Assembly (NCBI GenBank): GCA_034440615.1
Contig: JAOTOM010004870.1
Coordinates: 310,001-374,000 of the forward strand
Direction of reading: 5' to 3'
Length of the DNA: 64,000 nt
DNA from: Ashinkailepas kermadecensis
Taxonomy: Eukaryota > Arthropoda > Thecostraca > Neolepadidae
This document shows, in pieces, positions 57,780-64,000 of this stretch. Under the pieces are notes generated by a model. The model worked only from the letters and a program-made list of their open reading frames with translations, searched no databases and was not told the DNA's origin. Position 1 is the stretch's first letter. Every line of letters begins with the position of its first letter. Position numbers and translations under genes: made by a program.

Positions 57780-59200
57780 GCCAGTTCTTGCAACGCAACG
57801 TGTATGGGAACAGGGTGCTGACTTAGATGTCCCCACTCCATGTTTAACCGTAAGCAAATTTACCAAGCCAATGCCATGTAAATACGTTTACAATCACCGG
57901 AATACAGCCAAGCCTCAGGACCGTTAATGACACTCATCGCTATTAACCATAGAATACGTGAATAATAGCATCGATGTACTTCATAGGCGTAGGAACGTCT
58001 CAAAAAGTGGGTGGGCCAGGGTCAACAGCAGGGGCGCACCCAGAAATTTCGCAAAGTGCCATGGTTGAGCACTTTTGGATAGAGAACCCGATAATTTGAA
58101 TAGTGAACACACAACTTTCAAGGAGGCAGGCCTAAGGGGCCCCTAAGTGGGAGGAGGCAGGCCTCCTGGGTTCGCCTATGGCTAATAGCAACATGTGGTA
58201 CTGAAAAAGAACTATCATCGGAGTTTAGGGGCGCATCGACTGCGTCGGTCATGCAGCAAGGAACTATCATCGCAGCATAAGTATTTTCAACTTCACACTT
58301 CTCGCTGAACATGGAACTCTTCACGACTGGTGGATTCAATAATAGGCTTATCTTCCTGGTGCAAGGGAAACCATTAGTACCTATTGCTGTTCAAATACAA
58401 TTAATTCAACTTCCGCTATGTGCGTGTGTGTGGGGAGTGCAAGCTCATTACAGCCTCACTAATGGATATGTGGTGTACCCTAGTTTCCATGAATTAGTAC
58501 TTTACGTCACTAAGATGTCCCCCTTGTGAATGTTCACCGATGTTGGTGAGGAGAAAGAATAAGCAAGAACGTAGCTTACTTGCTGCCCCATGGCAAAAGA
58601 AGTCTCATGATTGATGCTGGAAAGGATGAGAAACAGGAAAGACCGGTGATCGCTGGTTGAAAATTATTTGATCTGGTGTGTGACAGACCAAGATTGGCAG
58701 AATGACAGACTGGGGCAAAGAAAAACGTAATACATAAAAATACATTGCATGGTGTTTGTCCTTAGGGCCTAACTCCAACACATAGATGATCAGTCACCTC
58801 AATCATCTCTGTAGTACACATTGTGCACCTTAGAATATCCGTCACTTGAAACGAAATTCTACAACTATTCGTAAATCATGTGGCACCCGGCTGAAACGAA
58901 ATGTACGCGCTTATTTTGGGGACGAACAATCCAGCGCAAAATAGCTGACATGTAACAGCACACGGCACCTCATAAATCCATAAACGTGTTCAGACATAAG
59001 AGCCACAAGAACCTATCCTGAATTCAATTCAATGATCAATTCTCTTCTTCCCACGTTTCCTGGTGGCTAAGAAATCCGGATAACCGCTGAGCTTTGATGC
59101 ACCTCATCTCTTTGGTTAAATACGCTTCCAGATTGGCAACCGAACTGAGGGTCTAGTTAGGAGTTCTTTCTTGAACCTTTCCGTTTTTCTTTGTCTACGG
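57780..59200. other. No gene seen
   Basis: Mixed sequence; a GGAGGCAGGCCT word occurs twice (58,121 and 58,152). No supported coding frame or RNA gene. Confidence 0.4.
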
Positions 59201-60670
59201 ATGTGCTTTAGGGCTCCTGCCAATTTTTGTTAGGGGTCCGGCACATTTTTACGACCCAGGCTCTTTTTTATAGTTTTGCTGCGTTTTTGTGTAACGACGA
59301 TATATTTTTTAGGTATCGGCGCGTTTTCCCAGACCCCGAAGTGTTTATTTAGTGCCCGGTCTTTTTGCTCCTTTTCTAGGACTATGTCGATTTTTTAGGG
59401 CCCCAGCCTGTTTTTGAGGCCCCTATGCGTTCTCAAGGCCCCGGTGTGCTTTGAGGGCCCCGTTGCATTCTGTTTTTAGCTCCCGGTGTATTTATTTAGA
59501 GCAGCAACGCATGTTTTAAGGTCCTGCCGCTTTTTGCCAGACTCGGTACGCTTTGGATGGCCCGGTGCATTTTTGTCCTCCAGTTGTGCTCTTAGGGTCC
59601 GGCTGTGTTCATTTGGGGTTCCTCGCTCACATTTGTGGGACCCCAGCACGATATTGGGGGCTCCGGTATAACTTCTGGGGGGTCCCGTCGCGACTTTTCG
59701 GGCCCAGGCGCGTGGTTCCGGAGGTGTCCGACTGCAGTTTACTGGGTTCGACACAATTTGTTGTGACTTCTTCTGAATTATGTAAAGTCCGAGCCCGACG
59801 CGAATCTATGGGGCCCCAGAATCATTTGTTGGGACTCCGACGCGATTCTTGGGTTCTTGGAAGCCCACCTCTTCAGGATGGAGGGGGCGGGGGCCGGGGG
59901 TATTTGCCTCTTTGGTATGCCACTGCGGCTGCTCAACGAGTTATTTTTTTCAGCCCATGACAACCTTCAGAGACTTAGGATAACTTTCTTTCAGAACCTG
60001 TTCTGAATTTTCCGGTGCTCGGGTCGACTCGAAGGAGTCATTTTGTGATTTTTTGGGTCGACTTCTATCTTTTGTAAGGCTCCTGCGCGATATTTTGGGC
60101 CTCGTTCCGATTCTTCGAGCTCCCAGTGCATTTTTATCGGTGCTCCAACGTGCTTCTTTTTCCGGGGCCCGACGCGTTTTTGGGGTCTTTGACGCAATTT
60201 TTTTTTGTGGCCGCAGAGTAACATTCCGGGTATGAATTGATTTTTGGAAAGCCAGCTGCGACTTGTGGGGATCCGGCGCGACTTTTGGGCCCCTAGTGAT
60301 TTCCAAGGGTAGCGGCGCGACGTTTTTGGGTCTAAGTGCGATTTTTGGACCCTGTCTTCATTTGTTGGGATGCCTATCGCGAGTTTTAGTGGCCTGTATT
60401 TATAGTGGCTTGTATTACGTATTTGGGGGTCCAACACGTTTTAATTTCTTTTGGAACAATTGCTGGGACCCCAGAGTGAATTTCGATGACCAGACTTTTT
60501 TGTGTGTTGCCCCGACTTCATTTATTTGCTGTTCCCGATGAGACTTTGGGGCCCTGGTGCGACCCGTCGAGCCCCTAGCGTGACTTGCATGGGCCCGGGC
60601 GCGACTTTTTGGTACCTTCAGGCTCAGCTTGATATTCAGTGGCTCCGGCGCAACCTTTTGGAGTCCCCAT
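59200..60670. repeat. Degenerate G/T-rich short-period repeat
   Basis: About 1.45 kb built from loosely repeating 25-30-bp phrases of the form GG(C/T)GCGA(C/T)TTTTTGGG(N)CCC. Strong strand asymmetry (G+T rich on plus). Basic Arg/Lys-rich minus-strand open frames are by-products of the composition. Confidence 0.75.
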
Positions 60671-62260
60671 CCGCCGCTCCCTAACCACCTGGATGCCGGC
60701 CGGCGACATATGTCACCGATCGGGCCGGCCCCCCATCGAGATGGTCCACGGCCAGCATGCCCCCCCCCCTGTTCCTACGCCTATGATGCACTTGCAATAT
60801 CACGAAGGACATTGCATGTAAAGGCAGCCCATGCATGCTTTGTGCAAAATGAAAACAAACAAAAAGGTGCTCGAACTCAAACCTTTAGCCCGAAAATCAC
60901 TCCAGATTCCAATGATGCTTGTATGAGGTATTGACAGCCGGATGAAGTTCTGAAGTTCACTGAGGAACGTTTGCATGCTTTTACCTTACGCTTTTGTGCG
61001 TATTTATCAGCATTACGATCATGTCTGATACGTCGAGGCTGGCGCGCTAGAAATACCAGTGTGCCAGTGTCTTCTTGGTAAGAGATACCGACCTCTGAAA
61101 TTCCTCGCCAGAGTTCCTTTCACCCAGACATTGGCGGAGACCAGGAGAAGCGTGACGCACTGTCCGACTGCTCGGTCCATGGCGGCCAATCGATTTCCCC
61201 GCGTGACGTCACACTCCCACCCACAAAGCTGTGTCCTTAACGCAGTTGTTAGTCGGACTGCCAACAATTGGACTGGAGACCGCACTCTCACAGCCGGCTC
61301 AAGAATTCGGCCGGTCGACAGCGCACTGGGCTGTTCTATTGTGCGACGCGCCTGCTCAGGTCGGCTGGTCGCATCTATCACTGGGAAATTTCTCTATATT
61401 CCCAACGATGGGGCGTCCCGACACCCTTTGCCCGGGTGGCCCTGCGCCCCTCCTGTTTGTCTTCCAAAACAGGCCTCTCTCGGCGGGATGGGAGAGCTAT
61501 CGGCTATGGCTCGCCACTACATTAATCACCTCCTCGATGGAGAGTTTACCTTCTGACGATGACCGGCAGATAAAGCGACTCCTGGGTGGTTCACTGTGAA
61601 GCAGCGGCCACTGTTTTCGCCGATTTGGTGTGGAAAACAAGCCTCTGAAAATGTATGCGACACCACCCAGGCCCGAATTGGTGCTCAGCTGTGGCGTGCT
61701 TGTCGCGGTCTGGTCAGACAGCGTGGAATTATGGCGCGCGCCCGTCACGGCACAGCGCCGGCCACGTGCTGCCCGTGGTGCCGACTGGCGTGCTGTCTTC
61801 CCTTCGATTACGCGCCATCGAGCGCCACACTGTCAGTTCATTACCATAAGCCTGGTCACAGTTTGCAGTTCAATCTTTTGATTCCATTTAATGATACAAC
61901 CTCGCCGCGGCAGCTCCGGCGACTAAATCTCTTCAACAAACATATCTCGACCGGAGGCGCCGCCAACTCTTCTGTTTTGCAAGTGAAATAGAGAACAAAT
62001 TGGGCCGTATCGCCGGATGATCGTCGCGCGTCCGATGGCCGCCGACGCGTGCCGAATGCGTCGCCGCTCCCCTTGTATCGGACAGTGGGTGTTCTTTGTT
62101 GCGTCGCGGTCGGGCTGCCGCCGGCGATTAATCAAAGGATTGTTTTACGCACAGCCACCGCCTGACAGAGCCACTTTGGAGGCGCGCAGGGAGCCGACGG
62201 CCGGTCACTGATCCGACCACTGAGCCGCCGGCCATCGGACCATGCTGTGCTGTCATTGTC
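60671..62260. other. GC-rich stretch without a recognised gene
   Basis: Higher GC and CpG than its surroundings, with a TGACGTCA near 61,204 and several overlapping open frames up to 165 codons, none with recognisable features. It could contain a promoter or first exon, but nothing decides it. Confidence 0.35.
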
Positions 62261-62261
62261 G

Positions 62262-62818
62262 ACAAACTGACGCCCTACAGATACACTACATACGCTCTGC
62301 AGACGGCCAGGGAGGAATATTAACACACTGATGCCCTACAGATACACTACATACGCTCTGCAGACGGCCAGGGAGGAATATTAACACACTGACGCCCTAC
62401 AGATACACTACATACGCTCTGCAGACGGCCAGGGAGGAAGATTAACACATTGACGCCCTACAGGTAACCTACAGGTGCTCTACAGACGGCTAGGGAGACA
62501 GATTAACACACTGACGCCCTACAGATACACTACAGGTGCTCTCCAGACGGCCAGGGAGGAAGATTAACACATTGACGCCCTACAGGTAACCTACAGGTGC
62601 TCTACGGACGGCCAGGGAGACAGATTAACACACTGACGCCCGACAGATACCCTATAGGCGCTTCACAGACAACCACGGAGGCAGATTAACACACTGACGC
62701 CCTACAAATACCCTACAGGCGTTTTACAGACAGCCACTGAGGCAGATTAACACACTGACGCCCTATGGATACCCTACAGGCGTTCTACAGACGACCAGGG
62801 AGGCAGATTACCAATCTA
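62262..62818. repeat. 61-bp tandem array, about nine units
   Basis: Units contain CTGACGCCCTACAGATAC, GACGGCCAGGGAGG and ATTAACACA. The first three are nearly identical; later ones are diverged (ACCTACAGGTGCTCTAC variants). Confidence 0.93.
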
Positions 62819-63640
62819 CTCGCTGGGTCGGCATGCGAGGCGGCTTGCATCATAACTAGTTCAGCCAGGGAATTGAAAGCTGGAGGTGGCTGGCTGTTTC
62901 CAATGTCTCAGGTAAACTTCGATACATATTGAATCGGGCCAGCTAGGTATAAATGCTGTTTGTCTGTTTTCACTATGTTTTATACTGATTAATTTTCAGA
63001 GATCGGAACACTACAGTGATGTAAAATGGACGAAAATTAGATATTGAGTGGAACATTATGATTTATCTACATTTTAGGAAAAGTATCGAAATGCCAAGCA
63101 TTTGAATCAGAATTTCTCCACGAGGGAAGGCATTTCTTGTGGATATTTGGAAGCATTTCGAGGTGCAACATGCTCAGTATGAACATAGCTAGGAAAGGCA
63201 AGAACAGCAATGCTCATGCAGCTAGGGAAGGAAAATGAGCCGAAAAGCCTGAAATTGAAGGCCAGTGACATAACCCCAAAAAGAAAAACAAGTATCATTT
63301 GTTGAAGCAATGGCTTAAACAAGAACTCAAGTGGAGTTCTTGGAGACCAGTGTTCCCTAAAGGTGACATGGTGTCCTTAAGGCAAAATGTGATGCCTTTT
63401 GTTCCATCATTCTGATGTAATGAAGCCTTGTAGCGTCTTCTCAAACGGAAATGGTATTCAAATATTAGCTGATTGACTCGTCCAGGACGAATTCTAGAAT
63501 CGAGTGCAGCCGAATTCTCCAATAGCGTAGATCAGCCAAATCAGCCACATTATTGTTCCAATGATGGCGGAATATTTCATGGTCGGAGTTGAGCTGAGGA
63601 AATGAAGAGTTGGCACTTCCGGACACGAGCCACCGAGCCA
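62819..63640. other. No gene seen
   Basis: Mixed AT-rich sequence between the two tandem arrays. Confidence 0.4.
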
Positions 63641-63644
63641 ACCA

Positions 63645-64000
63645 AACTCCCATAACAGATAACTGGTGCTGAAGCGCAGTCAGACTCCCGTAACAGATAA
63701 CTGGTGCTGAAGCGCAGCCAGACTCCCGTAACAGATAACTGGTGCTGAGGCGCAGCCAGACTCCCGTAACAGATAACTGGTGCTGAGGCGCAGCCAGACT
63801 CCCGTAACATATAACTGGTGCTGAGGCGCAGCCAGACTCCCGTAACAGATAACTGTTGCTGAGGCGCAGCCAGATTCCCGTAACATATAACTGGTGTTGA
63901 GGCGCAGCCAGACTCCCGTAACAGATAACTGGTGCTGAGGCGCAGCCAGACTCCCGTAACAGATAACTGGTGCTGAGGCGCAGCCAGACTCCCGTAACAG
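63645..64000. repeat. 38-bp tandem array, running off the window
   Basis: Units of CAGACTCCCGTAACAGATAA then CTGGTGCTGAGGCGCAGC, about nine copies to the window end, with rare changes (CATATAAC, GTTGCTG). Confidence 0.95.

Noticed and set aside
59950..60437. Arg/Lys/Pro-rich minus-strand proteins
   Set aside because: Composition effect of the G/T-rich degenerate repeat; no start context, splice sites or recognisable domain.
61019..61600. Overlapping frames of up to 165 codons in the GC-rich region
   Set aside because: GC-rich DNA has few stops; frames are open on both strands without recognisable motifs.
63577..63886. Repeated peptide YGSLAAPQHQL on the minus strand
   Set aside because: By-product of the 38-bp array; the unit is not a multiple of three, so the frame rotates.

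Overview
This window is eukaryotic, almost certainly an arthropod genome. The evidence is spliced genes with consensus GT..AG introns, secreted cuticle-like proteins built from Tyr-Gly-Ala-Pro-Ala-Tyr repeats, AGGTTAGG-type (TTAGG-related) simple repeats, a tRNA-Lys-derived SINE and several Jockey/CR1-group LINEs. There are no bacterial operons. I cannot name the species; the cuticle protein style would fit a crustacean, but that is a guess.

The left two thirds (1-40,745) is a tandem segmental duplication of four units, each an A block followed by a C block: unit 1 (1-12,780), unit 2 (12,781-19,765), unit 3 (19,766-26,705) and unit 4 (26,706-40,745). The C block carries a minus-strand two-exon cuticle-like gene with a TATA box, an upstream TGACGTCA site and, beyond the 3' end of the gene, a pair of TGACGTCA sites 11 bp apart. 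The gene is intact in units 1, 2 and 4 and deleted in unit 3, which keeps an orphan promoter. The A block carries two short exon-like segments and a 42-bp minisatellite motif present as 2, 1, 1 and 74 units in units 1 to 4. The 74-unit array (27,309-30,416) is perfectly in register and produces very long open frames in five of the six frames, which are not by themselves evidence of genes.

The units have been disrupted separately. Unit 1 has about 6.5 kb of unrelated DNA with a nearly complete LINE (about 4,340-7,810). Unit 2 has a 1,239-bp hAT-like element with ~320-bp inverted repeats and a clear 8-bp target duplication. Unit 3 has a 5'-truncated LINE and loss of the gene. Unit 4 has a 3.9-kb insertion of AGGTTAGG-rich satellite.

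The right third (40,745-64,000) is repeat-rich and gene-poor. It holds GGGTAA/CACTGAAAAC-terminus repeats, a tRNA-Lys SINE, a candidate two-exon gene end near 42 kb, a ~630-bp repeat family with an inverted copy and recurring TGACCTCAGGTCA motifs, RT remnants, AGGTTAGG-rich ~460-530-bp repeats (46-51 kb), a ~1-kb duplicated block (51-53.6 kb), a degenerate G/T-rich repeat (59.2-60.7 kb), and 61-bp and 38-bp tandem arrays at the end. The only genes I consider well supported are the three cuticle-like paralogues; all other coding calls are remnants or candidates.
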